Shown here: one piece after another, positions 32,187 to 42,629 of the stretch | How positions within the stretch are numbered: the stretch's first letter is position 1 | How the letters are laid out: each line of letters starts with the position of its first letter | Source: Paraburkholderia phenoliruptrix | GTDB lineage: Bacteria > Pseudomonadota > Gammaproteobacteria > Burkholderiales > Burkholderiaceae | Reading direction: 5' to 3' | DNA length: 64,000 nt | Assembly (NCBI RefSeq): GCF_902859825.1 | Contig: NZ_CADIKB010000018.1 | Span: 1 to 64,000, forward strand | Notes under the pieces: model-generated | Told to the model about the DNA's origin: nothing | What the model saw: only the letters and a program-made list of their open reading frames with translations | Database searches by the model: none | Program-made: the position numbers and the translations under genes

Positions 32187-33002
32187 TCAGCGAAACGCGT
32201 TGATCCTGTCGCGCGTCTCCATCGCGGCCTTCGCCGCCGCTTGAGCAAAATCCTCGCCCTTGCCCGCATAGATAATTGCGCGCGACGAGTTGATCAGCAT
32301 GCCCGTGCCGTTCGCGGTGCGGCCGGCGCTGACGGTCGCCTGCACGTCGCCGCCCTGCGCGCCGATGCCCGGAATGAGCAGCGGCATATCGCCGACGATG
32401 CCGCGCACCACCTCAATCTCTTTCGGAAAAGTCGCACCGACGACGAGACCCAGCTGGCCGCTCGCGTTCCACTTGTCTGCGGCGAGTTGCGCGACCACCT
32501 GGTAAAGCGGCCGGCCGCCCGTCTCCAGGAATTGCAGGTCGGAACCGCCCGCGTTCGACGTGCGGCACAACACGATCACCCCTTTGCCCGGGTGCTGCAA
32601 ATACGGCTCGATGGAATCGAAACCCATGTACGGATTGACGGTCACCGCGTCCGCCCGGTAGCGCTCGAACGCCTCGCGCGCGTATTGCTCGGCGGTGCTG
32701 CCGATGTCGCCGCGCTTTGCGTCCAGAATCACCGGCAAGCCGGGATGACGCGCATGGATATGCGCGACCAGTTGCTCGAGCTGATCTTCCGCGCGATGGG
32801 CGGCGAAGTAGGCGATCTGCGGTTTGAACGAGGAGGCGTAAGGCGCGGTCGCGTCGACGATCTCGCGGCAGAAGTCGAAGATCGCGTCGGGCCGGCCCGC
32901 GAGCGCGCCGGGAAACTTGCTGGGCTCGGGATCGAGGCCGACGCACAACAGCGAGTTCGTGCGCTGCCAGGCGTCGTTGAGTGTCTGGATGAAATTGGAC
33001 AT
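32187..33002 (-). CDS. pyrF: Orotidine 5'-phosphate decarboxylase, type 2
   Basis: A 271-residue enzyme making UMP from OMP. The catalytic Asp/Lys motif is [18 protein letters not shown], with [10 protein letters not shown] and [16 protein letters not shown] following; this is the longer type 2 form. The start at 33002 ([13 protein letters not shown]) fits the family; the frame upstream is open but unrelated. It lies 86 bp downstream of the epimerase gene in the same direction, though its role is unrelated to sugar breakdown. Confidence 0.95.
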   Translation of the reverse strand: MSNFIQTLNDAWQRTNSLLCVGLDPEPSKFPGALAGRPDAIFDFCREIVDATAPYASSFKPQIAYFAAHRAEDQLEQLVAHIHARHPGLPVILDAKRGDIGSTAEQYAREAFERYRADAVTVNPYMGFDSIEPYLQHPGKGVIVLCRTSNAGGSDLQFLETGGRPLYQVVAQLAADKWNASGQLGLVVGATFPKEIEVVRGIVGDMPLLIPGIGAQGGDVQATVSAGRTANGTGMLINSSRAIIYAGKGEDFAQAAAKAAMETRDRINAFR

Positions 33003-33088
33003 GGTGGGTCTCGCGGCGAGCCGGTAATCGGGTGAGGCGCGTATTTTACCTGCCCGGCGCGACGGCCCGCCGCGGGAGCGCCCACTTC

Positions 33089-34168
33089 CTACTGCCGGCG
33101 CCGCGTTCCGCGCGCGCCGGGCATCGACCGCAAACCGGTGCGCTCGACCGTAAAGCGGAATGTGCGCGTCAGCCGCTCGCCCCGCCCGAGCTGCGTCATT
33201 CCGTTTTCGCACGCGCCGCCCGCCAGATTCATCGCGTTGATCGGATGATCCACGGGCTCGAAGCAGAAAAAGTCCTGCCCCGGCGGCGTGTACAGCACGT
33301 AGTAGTCGGTGTCGGCGGCAATGTTCAACGACAGCCGGCGCTTCGGCCACACCACGGCTGCCTGCCCGCTCCAGCCGGTGAACGCATGATTGACGATGGT
33401 CTCCGGCAATGGATACGCCACGCCGAACTGCCACGCGGGCGGCGCCTGCACGTGACGGACCGGCAGCCAGTCGTCGCCGGTGAGCCACAAGCCGCCGGCC
33501 GCCGCCGACAGTTCAGTGTCCGCGTCGCGCACGAAAAACGGATGCACGCCGAGTCCGAAAGGCAAAGCATCGCGGCCCGTGTTCTCGATTTCGAGCGTAA
33601 TGACGAGCGACGGCCCGTCGAGCTTGTAGGTTTGCGCCGCGCGAAACGAGTACGGCTTGCCGTCGCGCCGATCGAGCGTCAGGCGCACATACTCGCGGTC
33701 CGAGTCGGCGACCTGCCAGGCGGACTGCCAGCCGTCGCCGTGAATGGGCAAGGGCTCGTCCGGGCGATTGCGCGCCACGTCGACGCGTCGCCCGGCAAAA
33801 TTGAAGTGGCCGCCGCCAATCCGGTTCGAATACGGCAGCAGCGGATAACAGGCGAGTTCGTTCGGATGCGTGTCGGCCGTGACATGGCGGCAGCGCCGGA
33901 AAATCGGCGTGAGCGCGCCGTCGTCGCGCCAGTCGAAGCGCGTGATACCGCCGCCGAGCGTCGGCGCGACGTCGAGCCGCAACTGCGCATTGGCCAGCGT
34001 GACGCACGCGACGTCGCCGGCCGGGCTGTCACCCACGGCGACCGCCGAGGTGCTTGGCCCCGGCATCACCGGATTGGCGGCCGCCGCGAGTCGGGCGCGC
34101 CGGCTTTGGGCGCCCGGTGGGGTCTGTGCACTCTGAGGAAAGGCGGAAACAGGATTCGCAACACTCAT
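33089..34168 (-). CDS. Aldose 1-epimerase family protein
   Basis: A 359-residue galactose mutarotase-like protein. It has [18 protein letters not shown], the catalytic-type His in [25 protein letters not shown] and the C-terminal [13 protein letters not shown]. It interconverts sugar anomers. The ATG at 34168 has AAGGAG seven bases upstream. About 55 residues precede the domain. It is the last sugar gene of the locus, 322 bp after the lactonase gene; supplying the beta anomer to the sugar dehydrogenase is a reasonable role. Confidence 0.87.
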   Translation of the reverse strand: MSVANPVSAFPQSAQTPPGAQSRRARLAAAANPVMPGPSTSAVAVGDSPAGDVACVTLANAQLRLDVAPTLGGGITRFDWRDDGALTPIFRRCRHVTADTHPNELACYPLLPYSNRIGGGHFNFAGRRVDVARNRPDEPLPIHGDGWQSAWQVADSDREYVRLTLDRRDGKPYSFRAAQTYKLDGPSLVITLEIENTGRDALPFGLGVHPFFVRDADTELSAAAGGLWLTGDDWLPVRHVQAPPAWQFGVAYPLPETIVNHAFTGWSGQAAVVWPKRRLSLNIAADTDYYVLYTPPGQDFFCFEPVDHPINAMNLAGGACENGMTQLGRGERLTRTFRFTVERTGLRSMPGARGTRRRQ

Positions 34169-34490
34169 ATCTGGCTCCTTCGAGAGGCTTGGCACATTGC
34201 CGTCATGGATGGCGGATACTTGTCGGGCGATTGTCCTGAACCGGTCGCCTCTGGTCCGAACTCGGGTTGCTGCGCCGGCTGATGGCCGCCGCTACCGACA
34301 CCTTTGTCGTCAACGGCATGGCCAACTGAATTGCATCTTCATTGCCGGCTTCGCTGCCAACTTGTCGCCGGCTTGACTGCCGGTCTTGCTGCTCGATATG
34401 GCAAACCTCGACGCTTCACCGGACTCGCCGCTGCGGCCCGGCTCCTTCACGCTGCCGTGGAAGCCACGCAGCGTTCATGCACCGCTCGCG
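34169..34490. other. Intergenic region between lactonase and epimerase genes
   Basis: A 322-bp gap with loosely repeated GCCGGCTT/GCTGCC words. I see no gene, strong terminator or complete promoter. The AAGGAG ribosome site of the epimerase lies at its end. Confidence 0.4.
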
Positions 34491-35411
34491 CTACACCGGC
34501 GCGCCGAGAAAAACCGGCTCGGGCAAACCGCGCCGCGCCGGCGTCGCGATAAACACGCCGCCCGCCCGCGAATCCGCGGCAAGCGCGGCTGCGTCGAGAC
34601 CGACACGCGCGCTCGTGATGTACAGCGTGCCCAACTGCGCGCCGCCCAGCGCGACGCAACTCGGCTGCACCGTCGGCACCTCCACGCGCTCGGTTTCGAC
34701 GCCGCCCGCGCCATAACGCACGACGCGCGCACCGCCCCATTGCGCGTTCCACAGGCCGCCGTCGCGATCGACGGTCGAGCCGTCCGGCTCGCCGGTGGCA
34801 TCGGCAAGGCGCGTGAAGAGGCGATCGTTGGCGACACTGCCGTCTGCGCCGTAGTCGCAGGCGCGGATTTCACGCGTCGGCGAATCGCAGTAATACATCG
34901 TCGCGCCGTCCGGGCTGAACGCGATGCTGTTCGAGATGGCGGGCGCGGGCAGCGGCAAACGCTCGAGCGTGAGGTCCCGATTGAGCCGGTAAAACCCGCC
35001 GATGGCCTGCAACGGCGAGCCTTCGTCTTTGGTGCCGAACACGAAACGCCCTTGCCGGTCGCAGCGACCGTCGTTCACGCGCGTGTTCAGACCTGGCTCG
35101 ACGTCGACGATATGACGCGTTTCGCCCGTCGCCAGATCGAAAAACGCGAGCCGCGACGCGAGGCCGAGCAACAGGTAATGCGGATCCGCGCACAGTGCGA
35201 AGGTGGCGAGGCGCTCGGGCATCGCCCATGAGGTGCTGCGGCCGTCCGCGGGATCGTAGCGCCACAAACGCGCGCCTTCGATATCCGTCCAGTAGAAGCG
35301 GCCGGTCTGCGCGCACCATGTCGCGCCTTCGCCCAACGTGCACTTGCTGTCGACGACGAGCGCGGCGCGCGACGTGCGCGTGGCGGCGCCCGCAGCGACG
35401 GCGGCCGTCAC
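34491..35411 (-). CDS. SMP-30/gluconolactonase/LRE-family sugar lactonase
   Basis: A 306-residue six-bladed beta-propeller lactonase. Conserved metal-ligand regions are CTLGEGATWC (Glu), NTRVNDGRCDRQGRFVFGT (Asn, Asp) and NSIAFSPDGATMYYCDS. It starts at GTG 35411, which overlaps the TGA of the upstream dehydrogenase gene in a GTGA junction, so translation is coupled. In this context it most likely opens galactono-1,4-lactone or arabinonolactone to the acid. Confidence 0.88.
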   Translation of the reverse strand: MTAAVAAGAATRTSRAALVVDSKCTLGEGATWCAQTGRFYWTDIEGARLWRYDPADGRSTSWAMPERLATFALCADPHYLLLGLASRLAFFDLATGETRHIVDVEPGLNTRVNDGRCDRQGRFVFGTKDEGSPLQAIGGFYRLNRDLTLERLPLPAPAISNSIAFSPDGATMYYCDSPTREIRACDYGADGSVANDRLFTRLADATGEPDGSTVDRDGGLWNAQWGGARVVRYGAGGVETERVEVPTVQPSCVALGGAQLGTLYITSARVGLDAAALAADSRAGGVFIATPARRGLPEPVFLGAPV

Positions 35412-36208
35412 GCCCAGCCTCCGTCCACGACGATATCCTGCGCGGTGATCATGCGGCTGTCGTCGGCGGCGAGGAACAGCGCCATGCGCGCGAGGTCGGC
35501 GGGCTGCAGTTCCGCGTCGATGCACTGGCCTTCCTTGATCGCGCGGCGGCCTGCGTCGTCGAGCCACAGGCGCTTCTGCTTCTCCGTCATCACCCAGCCC
35601 GGCACGAGCGTGTTCACACGAATGTCGAAGTGGCCGAGGTCGCGTGCGAGACCGCGCGTCAAACCTTGCACCGCGGACTTCGACATCACGTAGACGGGAT
35701 AGCCGCCGTTCTTCAGCATCCAGCTGATCGAGCCGAGGTTGATGATCGAGCCGCTTTTCGCCGCCTTCATGTCCTCCATGACCGCCTGCGCCGCGAAGAA
35801 CTGATGACGGATGTTCACCGCGATGCCGGCGTCGAAAGATTCGCGCGTGACTTCGCCGATGCTGTGACGCTTATCGTTCGCGGCATTGTTCACGAGCACC
35901 TGGATCGGGCCGATCACCGCTTTCACGTCGGCAATCGCTTTTTGCAGCGCGTCGACGTCCGTCAGATCGCACGGCAGGAAAAGCGGCTTGTGTTTCGAGT
36001 CGCCGAGTTCGTCGGCGAGCGCTTCGCCCGCCGTCGCGTCGATATCGAAGAACGCAACGCGTGCCCCTTGCGCCGCGAAATGCTCGACGAACGATGCGCC
36101 GATGCCGGTCGCACCTCCCGTGACCAGCACGGTGCGGTCGACAAGACTCGGGTAGCGCGCGAAGGCGTTGTTCGCGAGGCGCTCGTTTGCATTGGCCGGA
36201 GACGACAT
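35408..36208 (-). CDS. SDR-family sugar 1-dehydrogenase (probable D-galactose/L-arabinose 1-dehydrogenase)
   Basis: A 266-residue short-chain dehydrogenase. It has the cofactor loop VLVTGGATGIGASF, NNAAND, the catalytic Ser-Tyr-Lys (NLGSISWML and YPVYVMSKSA) and DIVVDGGWA at the C-terminus. Position between an ABC sugar importer and a coupled lactonase supports oxidation of an aldose to its lactone. Galactose is favoured because dgoK and dgoA are in the same locus; arabinose cannot be excluded. Confidence 0.83.
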   Translation of the reverse strand: MSSPANANERLANNAFARYPSLVDRTVLVTGGATGIGASFVEHFAAQGARVAFFDIDATAGEALADELGDSKHKPLFLPCDLTDVDALQKAIADVKAVIGPIQVLVNNAANDKRHSIGEVTRESFDAGIAVNIRHQFFAAQAVMEDMKAAKSGSIINLGSISWMLKNGGYPVYVMSKSAVQGLTRGLARDLGHFDIRVNTLVPGWVMTEKQKRLWLDDAGRRAIKEGQCIDAELQPADLARMALFLAADDSRMITAQDIVVDGGWA

Positions 36209-36254
36209 CGTTCGATTCCTTTATTAAAGCGGGATGAAGGGTTGAGTCACGAAA

Positions 36255-37271
36255 TCAGTCGCGCGACCCGCGGTTTTTCAGCTGGTCGAGCAGCACGGCG
36301 GCGAGCAGGATGGCACCGCGCACGAGGTACTGATAGAACGCGTCGATGTTCATCAGATTCATCACGTTCTCGACGGTACCCATGATCAGCACGCCGATCA
36401 CCACGCCCGAAATCGTCGCGCGGCCGCCGAGCAGCGACACGCCGCCCAGCACGCACGCGGAGATCACGTTCAGCTCGAAGCCTTGCGCGGCATTCGGCTG
36501 ACCCGACGTAATGCGCGAGGCCAGAATCACACCGGCGAGCGCGGTCACCGCGCCCTGGATCAGGAAGATGTAGACGCGCGTGCGCTCCACGTTGATACCG
36601 GCGAGGCGCGAGGCTTCCGGATTGCCGCCGATGGCAAGCGTGTTGCGGCCATACACAGTCTGATTGAGCATCACGCCGAACACGATAAAGCACAGCAGCG
36701 TGACCCAGATCGGCAGCGAGACGCCGAAGAAGCTGAGGCCGCCCAACGCAATGAAGGTATCCGACGACACGCCCACAGCCTGGCCGTGCGACACGATAAA
36801 GCCAAGGCCGCGCACGATTTCCATGGTCGCGAGCGTGGTGATCAGCGCGTTGATGCGCAGATAGGCGATCACGGCGCCGTTGACGAAGCCGATCACCGCG
36901 CCGGCCGCCACTGCCGCAACGATCGCGATGAAGGTGTTGTCGGTCGCGTTGAGCACCATCGCGCACAGCACGCCGGCAAATGCGACGGTGGAACCGATGG
37001 AAAGATCGAAGTCGCGCGACGCGAGGCAGAACATCATCGTGCACGCGACCATGCCGATCTGCGAAATGGACAGCGCGAGGCCGAGCATGTTCTCGATCGA
37101 GAAAAAGTGGTCGACGGTCAGCGACATCGTCACGAACATCACGAGGAAGATGAGGATCAGGCTGTACTCGGTGATCTGCTGCCACCACTTCGCCTTGTCG
37201 CTCGTCTGCGGAATCAGCGCGTCGGCGGCGCTCTTGGCGGCCTGTTGCGCGAGGTTTTCTCTAGCTTGCAT
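36255..37271 (-). CDS. Sugar ABC transporter permease (AraH/RbsC type)
   Basis: A 338-residue BPD_transp_2 permease with eight to ten membrane helices. Motifs include CLASRDFDLSIGSTVAF, INALITTLATMEIVRGLGF and ISACVLGGVSLLGGRATISG. The ATG at 37271 has GGGAGGAG seven bases upstream and is preferred to the one 24 bp further up. It forms an importer with the ATPase and binding protein encoded upstream. Confidence 0.92.
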   Translation of the reverse strand: MQARENLAQQAAKSAADALIPQTSDKAKWWQQITEYSLILIFLVMFVTMSLTVDHFFSIENMLGLALSISQIGMVACTMMFCLASRDFDLSIGSTVAFAGVLCAMVLNATDNTFIAIVAAVAAGAVIGFVNGAVIAYLRINALITTLATMEIVRGLGFIVSHGQAVGVSSDTFIALGGLSFFGVSLPIWVTLLCFIVFGVMLNQTVYGRNTLAIGGNPEASRLAGINVERTRVYIFLIQGAVTALAGVILASRITSGQPNAAQGFELNVISACVLGGVSLLGGRATISGVVIGVLIMGTVENVMNLMNIDAFYQYLVRGAILLAAVLLDQLKNRGSRD

Positions 37272-37323
37272 TTGAAGACTCCTCCCGTTCCCCACGGGTT
37301 GCCGGACTTTCGTCCAATAATGT

Positions 37324-38856
37324 TCAGGCCGCCTGTTGAGCGGCAGTTCCTGGCAGTGCGGTCGAGCTTTGCGGCAACGCGAGGCTCAACACCGCTTGTT
37401 CCGTCGCATCCTTGCGGGCGAGCTCGCCGGAAATCCGGCCCTGGCGCATCACGACAATGCGGTCGGACACGCCCAGCACTTCCGGCAGTTCCGACGAAAT
37501 CATCACGATCGCGCAGCCGCGTTCGGCGAGCTGATAAATCACGTTATAGATTTCATGCTTCGCGCCGACGTCGATGCCGCGCGTCGGCTCGTCGAGAATC
37601 ACCACTTTCAGATCCGGTTCGGCGAGCCAGCGCGACAAAATCGCTTTCTGCTGGTTGCCGCCCGACAGAAAGCGGATTTTCTGGCGGCGGCTCGGCGTCT
37701 TGATCTTCAGCAGCTTGATGAAACGGTCCGCGGTTTCCGCTTCTTTCTTGCGGTCGAGGAACACGCCCGCGCGCAGATAGTGGCGCCGGCAACTGATGTT
37801 GATGTTCTCCGACACGGTCGCCATGGCGACAATGCCTTCTTCCTTGCGGTCTTCCGGACACAGCACGATGCCGTGGCGAATCGCTTCGCCCGCACTCTTC
37901 ACGCGAATCGGCTTGCCGTCGAGCAGCAGTTCGCCGCCCTTCTTGTGCTCGGTGCCGTACACGAGATGCATCAGTTCGCTGCGGCCCGCGCCCACGAGTC
38001 CGAAAAAGCCAACGATCTCGCCGCGCCGCACTTCGAAGCTGGCCGGCTGGGACAGCGCGTGACCTTCGATCGCCTTCGCCGCAAAGCGCACTTCACCGAG
38101 CGGCCGCGGCGAATAATTGTAGATGTCCGAAATTTCCCGCCCCACCATTTCGCTGACGATGGTGTCGCGCGAGACGCCTTCGAGCGTCGCGTGCGAGGCG
38201 ACCTTGCGTCCGTCGCGGAAAATCGTGCAGGCGTCGCATAGCTCGTAGATCTCATCCATGCGATGCGAGATGTAGATCATCGCGCGGTTGTCGGCACGCA
38301 GATCGCGCACCAGCTTGAACAGCACCTCCGTCTCGCGATGCGACAGCGAGCTCGTCGGTTCGTCGAGCGCAATCACGCGCGCATTGCGCAAAAGCGCCTT
38401 GCAGATTTCCACCATCTGCCGCTGCGCGATGGACAGCTTGCGCAACTTCGCGTCGGGATCGAGCGCGACGCCCATTGCTTCCAGACGCTCACGCACGAAG
38501 CGCTTGGCGTCGCGCTTGTTGACCCAGCCGAACGAATTCGGCAACTGGCCGAGCAGCAGATTTTCCGCGACCGTGAGATCGGGCACGTATTGCAGTTCCT
38601 GGTGAATGACCGCGATCCCGGCCGCAATCGACGAAGCGGCGCTCGTAAAGCGCACTTCTTTTCCGTCGATCATCACGCGGCCCGAGTCGGGCTGATATTC
38701 ACCGCCGAGAATTTTCAGCAGGGTCGACTTCCCTGCGCCGTTTTCGCCCATCAGGCCGTGCACCTGGCCGACGTTGACGTCGAAAGACACACCGTCGAGC
38801 GCACGCACGCCTGGAAAGACTTTGCCGATATTGTCAAAACGTAGCGTCGCTGACAC
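37324..38856 (-). CDS. Sugar ABC transporter ATP-binding protein (AraG type)
   Basis: A 510-residue duplicated ATPase. The first half has Walker [10 protein letters not shown], signature [16 protein letters not shown] and Walker [12 protein letters not shown]. The second half has a degenerate Walker A ([10 protein letters not shown]), signature [12 protein letters not shown] and [14 protein letters not shown]. That asymmetry is normal for monosaccharide importers. The gene follows the binding protein by 86 bp. Confidence 0.94.
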   Translation of the reverse strand: MSATLRFDNIGKVFPGVRALDGVSFDVNVGQVHGLMGENGAGKSTLLKILGGEYQPDSGRVMIDGKEVRFTSAASSIAAGIAVIHQELQYVPDLTVAENLLLGQLPNSFGWVNKRDAKRFVRERLEAMGVALDPDAKLRKLSIAQRQMVEICKALLRNARVIALDEPTSSLSHRETEVLFKLVRDLRADNRAMIYISHRMDEIYELCDACTIFRDGRKVASHATLEGVSRDTIVSEMVGREISDIYNYSPRPLGEVRFAAKAIEGHALSQPASFEVRRGEIVGFFGLVGAGRSELMHLVYGTEHKKGGELLLDGKPIRVKSAGEAIRHGIVLCPEDRKEEGIVAMATVSENINISCRRHYLRAGVFLDRKKEAETADRFIKLLKIKTPSRRQKIRFLSGGNQQKAILSRWLAEPDLKVVILDEPTRGIDVGAKHEIYNVIYQLAERGCAIVMISSELPEVLGVSDRIVVMRQGRISGELARKDATEQAVLSLALPQSSTALPGTAAQQAA

Positions 38857-38942
38857 TTCGCCTCCTCTGTCGATCTTCGCTGTTGCCGGCGCAGCCGCGC
38901 GAAAAAAGCGGCGCGCCGGCAGTTCACTTCGTCGCGTTGCGC

Positions 38943-39941
38943 TTATTTCGAAGCCAGACCCATCTTCTCGCGCACTTCGCCGACGTTCTCACGCGTGGCC
39001 AGCATGCCGGTCGTCAGCGTAAGCGGGGGCGGTGCCTTGCCTTGCGTGATCCAGTCGTACATCAGCGTGGAGGTTTCCTCGCCGTGACGCTTCGGGCTGA
39101 TGATGACCGTGCCGAAGAAGCCCGTCGGGTTCGGCTTCTTGAACTCGTTCAGCGCCGAATCCGAACCGCCGATGCCGATGCCGATCATGTTGTCGGCCTT
39201 GAAGCCGCGGCCTTCCGCTGCGCGCACCGCGCCGAGCACGGCTTCGTCGTTCAGGCCGTACGCCACCCAGTGCTTGAACTGCGGGTTCTTCGTGAGCGCG
39301 ATGTTGGCGGCGTTGAACGCGTTTTCCGTGTCGGTCTTCGCTTGCGGCGCGGCGATCACGTTGGCCTTCGGGAAGCCGGCGGCGAGCAGTGCGTCGGTGG
39401 CGCCGCTCGTACGGTCATGCGCGGTCGGCAGCTGTTCGTACGTCACGTCGATCGCGCCGACGTCCTTCATGTCCCAGCCGCGCTTCTTGATTTCGGCGGC
39501 GAGGCCGTCGCCGACCTGCTTGCCGATGTTGTACGCGGAGATGCCCATATGCGGCACCGACGCGATCGGCTTGCCCGCGCCGTCCACGAGACGGTCGTCG
39601 ACGGTCATCATCTTCAGGCCGTCGGCCTTCGCCTTGGCGACGATGCCCGGTCCGAGCTTCACGTCAGGCGTGCAGATCACGAAGCCCTGCGCCTTTTGCG
39701 CCGACAGGTTGTCGATAGCGCTCATCACTTTTTCGCCCGACGGCGCGCCGATCTTCACGAGCGTGAAGCCCTTTTCCTTGGCGGCGATTTCGGCGAACTT
39801 CCATTCGTCCTGGAACCACGGTTCTTCCGGCTGCTTCACGAGGAAACCGATCTTGACCGGGTCGGCGGCTTGCGCGACCGGTGCGTTGAAAAGCACACCC
39901 GCCGCCGCTGCTGCCAGCGTGAGGAAAATTCTGCGTTTCAT
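38943..39941 (-). CDS. Periplasmic sugar-binding protein (AraF type)
   Basis: A 332-residue substrate-binding protein with a signal peptide ([15 protein letters not shown]..., likely cut after VAQA, residue 25). The mature part begins [21 protein letters not shown], close to L-arabinose-binding proteins, a family that also binds D-galactose and D-fucose. The ATG at 39941 starts the signal peptide and has AGGAG nine bases upstream. The substrate here is probably D-galactose or L-arabinose. Confidence 0.9.
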   Translation of the reverse strand: MKRRIFLTLAAAAAGVLFNAPVAQAADPVKIGFLVKQPEEPWFQDEWKFAEIAAKEKGFTLVKIGAPSGEKVMSAIDNLSAQKAQGFVICTPDVKLGPGIVAKAKADGLKMMTVDDRLVDGAGKPIASVPHMGISAYNIGKQVGDGLAAEIKKRGWDMKDVGAIDVTYEQLPTAHDRTSGATDALLAAGFPKANVIAAPQAKTDTENAFNAANIALTKNPQFKHWVAYGLNDEAVLGAVRAAEGRGFKADNMIGIGIGGSDSALNEFKKPNPTGFFGTVIISPKRHGEETSTLMYDWITQGKAPPPLTLTTGMLATRENVGEVREKMGLASK

Positions 39942-40056
39942 GTTGTGTGTCTCCTGACTAATTGATAACGAGAAGGTATCGGCCGCGTCTTCTTGTACCG
40001 GTTGTGACACACGCGGCCAGCGCGTCGTCCGGTGAAACGGTGCTGCGTTGTCTTCT

Positions 40057-40833
40057 TCAGTCGTGGTACAGAACCGAGCGTCCGCCGTCCACGGTGATGC
40101 AGGTCGCGTTGATGAAGGGCGCCTCGTCCGATGCGAGGAACACCGCTGTCATCGCCACTTCTTCCGGGCGGCCAATGCGCTTCATCGGCTGCAAATCGAT
40201 CGTGGCCTGTCTTGCCGCAGCCGGATCGGGCTGCTCGTTCCACCAGTCGTGCGTCAATTGCGTCTCGATATAGCCAGGCGCAATGGCATTCACGCGGACG
40301 TTGCGCGGCGCGTATTCAATGCCGAGCGCGCGCGTGAGGCCGATCACGCCGTGCTTCGCGACCGGATACGGAAAGCAGCCCGGAATGATCTTGAACGCAT
40401 GCGTCGACGCGATATTCACAATGCTGCCCGCGCCGCGCTCGACCATGCCCGGCAGCACCGCGCGGCAACCGTTCCAGACGCCGTCGAGATCGACCGCGAA
40501 GCAGCGGCGCCAGTCGTCGTCGGTCATCGTGAGCGGGTCGCAAAAGACGTTGATGCCCGCGTTGTTCACCAGCACGTCGACGGGGCCGAGCGCGCTCTCC
40601 GCTTCGCTCACGGCGTGCTGAACCGACGCCGATTGCGTCACGTCGGTCTGCACGGCGAGCACGCGTGCACCGGTTTCCGAGCGGATCTGCTCGGCCGTCT
40701 GCCGCGCGGTGTCGAAGTCGAGTTCGGCAAGCGCCACCGCCGCGCCTTCGCGAGCAAACGCAAGCGCGATCGCCGCGCCGATGCCGCGGCCGGCGCCGGT
40801 GACCAAGGCGACTTTGCCGGCAAGCCGTGTCAT
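40057..40833 (-). CDS. SDR-family oxidoreductase in the galactose locus
   Basis: A 258-residue classical short-chain dehydrogenase: VALVTGAGRGIGAAIAL, VLVNNAGINVF, catalytic Ser and Tyr-Lys in IASTHAF and YPVAKHGVIG, C-terminal CITVDGGRSVLYHD. Its ATG at 40833 overlaps the dgoA stop (ATGA), so the two are translationally coupled. The oxidative galactose route needs only one dehydrogenase of this kind, already present downstream. This one may act on a second sugar or sugar acid, for example a deoxy-keto acid. Substrate unknown. Confidence 0.82.
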   Translation of the reverse strand: MTRLAGKVALVTGAGRGIGAAIALAFAREGAAVALAELDFDTARQTAEQIRSETGARVLAVQTDVTQSASVQHAVSEAESALGPVDVLVNNAGINVFCDPLTMTDDDWRRCFAVDLDGVWNGCRAVLPGMVERGAGSIVNIASTHAFKIIPGCFPYPVAKHGVIGLTRALGIEYAPRNVRVNAIAPGYIETQLTHDWWNEQPDPAAARQATIDLQPMKRIGRPEEVAMTAVFLASDEAPFINATCITVDGGRSVLYHD

Positions 40834-41510
40834 TTCTTTGCACCCGCGCGGGCAACGCGCAATCCGTTGATGAACGCCTTCGCGTGCGAGGCCGTCACGG
40901 CCGCGCTCTGGCCGGGCTTGTACAGCGCCGAACCGAGCCCGAAGCCGTTGGCGCCCGCGCTCAGAAACGGCCCCATGTTGTCCGGCGTGATGCCGCCGAC
41001 CGGCACGAGCGGCACCTGCGCCGCGATCACCGCGCGCCACGCCTTCAGGACCTGGCAGCCGAGCTGCTCGGCGGGGAACATCTTCAGCACGTCGGCGCCG
41101 TTCTTCAGCGCGATGAACGCCTCGGTCGGCGTCGCCACGCCCGGCGCGCACGCCATGCCTTGCGCTTTGGCCGCGCCGACCACTTCCGGGTCGCTATGCG
41201 GCATGACGATCAGTTCGCCGCCCGCGGACTTCACGTCCTTGACGAAACTCGGATGCAGCACCGTCCCGGCACCGACGATCGCATCGGCGGGCAGCGCCTT
41301 GCGGATCGCGGCGATGCTGTCGAACGGCTGCGGCGAATTCAACGGCACCTCGACGATGCGAAAGCCGGCCTCGTACAGCGCCTGACCGTGCTCGGCCGCA
41401 TCGGCGGGCGTCACGCCTCGCATGATCGCGATCAGCGGACATGCCTCGAACGCCGCGATCAAACCCGCATGCGGCATGTACGGAGCGGGCAGATTGATGT
41501 GAGGTTGCAT
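40830..41510 (-). CDS. dgoA: 2-dehydro-3-deoxy-6-phosphogalactonate aldolase
   Basis: A 226-residue KDPG/KDPGal aldolase family enzyme. It has LIAIMRGVTPADA, EVPLNSPQPFDSI, the GAGTVL strand and the Schiff-base Lys in VLKMFPAEQLG, then VPVGGITPDN. It splits 2-keto-3-deoxy-6-phosphogalactonate into pyruvate and glyceraldehyde-3-phosphate. Adjacent dgoK supports KDPGal rather than KDPG as substrate. Confidence 0.92.
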   Translation of the reverse strand: MQPHINLPAPYMPHAGLIAAFEACPLIAIMRGVTPADAAEHGQALYEAGFRIVEVPLNSPQPFDSIAAIRKALPADAIVGAGTVLHPSFVKDVKSAGGELIVMPHSDPEVVGAAKAQGMACAPGVATPTEAFIALKNGADVLKMFPAEQLGCQVLKAWRAVIAAQVPLVPVGGITPDNMGPFLSAGANGFGLGSALYKPGQSAAVTASHAKAFINGLRVARAGAKK

Positions 41511-41519
41511 GTCGGTTCC

Positions 41520-42629
41520 CTATTTCGTGGATGACGGCGCGGCAGCCTCGCCGGCGCGCGCCGCGTGGGCGACCGGCTCGACGAGCCCCGCCTCTGAGGC
41601 GACGCGCCACAAGCCGCGCTCGGTCGCATGTCTGACGAGCTCGGCCTGGGTGCAGCCGAACTGTGCGAGCGCGACGCGATAGCGCTCGCACAGCGCCTCG
41701 TTGCCGATGAGGCGCAGGCTCTGGCCCGCGAGCGAACTGTGCTGCTGCGCCAGCACGGCCTCGAGACCGGCCAGCTCGTGCCCGATCAGCAGGCCGGACA
41801 GATAATCGGGCTGCTGCTCGCGCGAAAGCTGCCCCGTCAGACCGAGCGTGCGCGAACTGAAGACCGTGGCGAGCACGCCCGCCTGTCCCTTTTCACGAGC
41901 GATGGCGACGCCGCGCAAAAACGCTTCGGAGTCCGGACGATCCGGCGTGACCATCGTGCGTCCGAGAATCGTGTGTTCGCGCAGTGCGCCGAACACTTCG
42001 CCGGTCATGAAAGTATGAAAACGTTCGATGCGGCCGCCCTGCACCACGGCCCATTTGGCGTGCGTGCCGGGCAAGCCGATCAGTGCGCGTTTGCCGTCGT
42101 CCGTGCGGTCGAGGTCCTGACCCAATGCGCCGAAGATTTGCGTTTCTTCGCCGCGCATCACGTTGGGCAATTCGCTGCGTTGCAGTACGCCGGGCACGAT
42201 GTGCAGCGTCGCGCCGCACGCCGCCTGCACACGCACGATGCCGGCCGCGAGCGCGTCGGCGCTCGCGGGTGTTTCCACATAGGGCGCTTCGAGCCAGCCT
42301 TGCGCGCTGCCGACCATGCCGGCCGCAATCACCGGGGTGCCGGGCGCGGCGTCGAGCCAGGCGCCGCAGGCGTCCTGGAAAGCCGCGTCGAAACCGCCCT
42401 GTTCGGCGCTGCGCGGCAGATTCATGATGCCGGCCGTCGATGCGCGCGTCGCCAGCACGTTGCCGGACGCGTCGTAGAGATACGCGCGCAGCGACGTCGT
42501 GCCCCAGTCGAGCCCAATCAGGGCCGCCTGACCGCTGCGTTCTGCGTCGGCGCCCGGTTTTGCGTTGACTCCGGCGGCGCCGGCTGCGACCTCTGCGTTC
42601 GACGGAGTGGGAGAACCCGCCTGTTTCAT
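41520..42629 (-). CDS. dgoK: 2-dehydro-3-deoxygalactonokinase
   Basis: A 369-residue DgoK-type kinase that phosphorylates 2-keto-3-deoxygalactonate. The nucleotide-binding phosphate-1 motif is LIGLDWGTTSLRAYL, preceded by about 35 low-complexity residues, with GLPGTHAKWAVV and FMTGEVFGALREHTIL downstream. The ATG at 42629 overlaps the TGA of the IclR gene (ATGA). The dgoA gene follows after 9 bp. Confidence 0.92.
   Translation of the reverse strand: MKQAGSPTPSNAEVAAGAAGVNAKPGADAERSGQAALIGLDWGTTSLRAYLYDASGNVLATRASTAGIMNLPRSAEQGGFDAAFQDACGAWLDAAPGTPVIAAGMVGSAQGWLEAPYVETPASADALAAGIVRVQAACGATLHIVPGVLQRSELPNVMRGEETQIFGALGQDLDRTDDGKRALIGLPGTHAKWAVVQGGRIERFHTFMTGEVFGALREHTILGRTMVTPDRPDSEAFLRGVAIAREKGQAGVLATVFSSRTLGLTGQLSREQQPDYLSGLLIGHELAGLEAVLAQQHSSLAGQSLRLIGNEALCERYRVALAQFGCTQAELVRHATERGLWRVASEAGLVEPVAHAARAGEAAAPSSTK

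Noticed and set aside
34304-34552. Plus-strand frames upstream of the epimerase gene
   Set aside because: Ala/Arg-rich low complexity, no start signal, partly opposite the lactonase gene.
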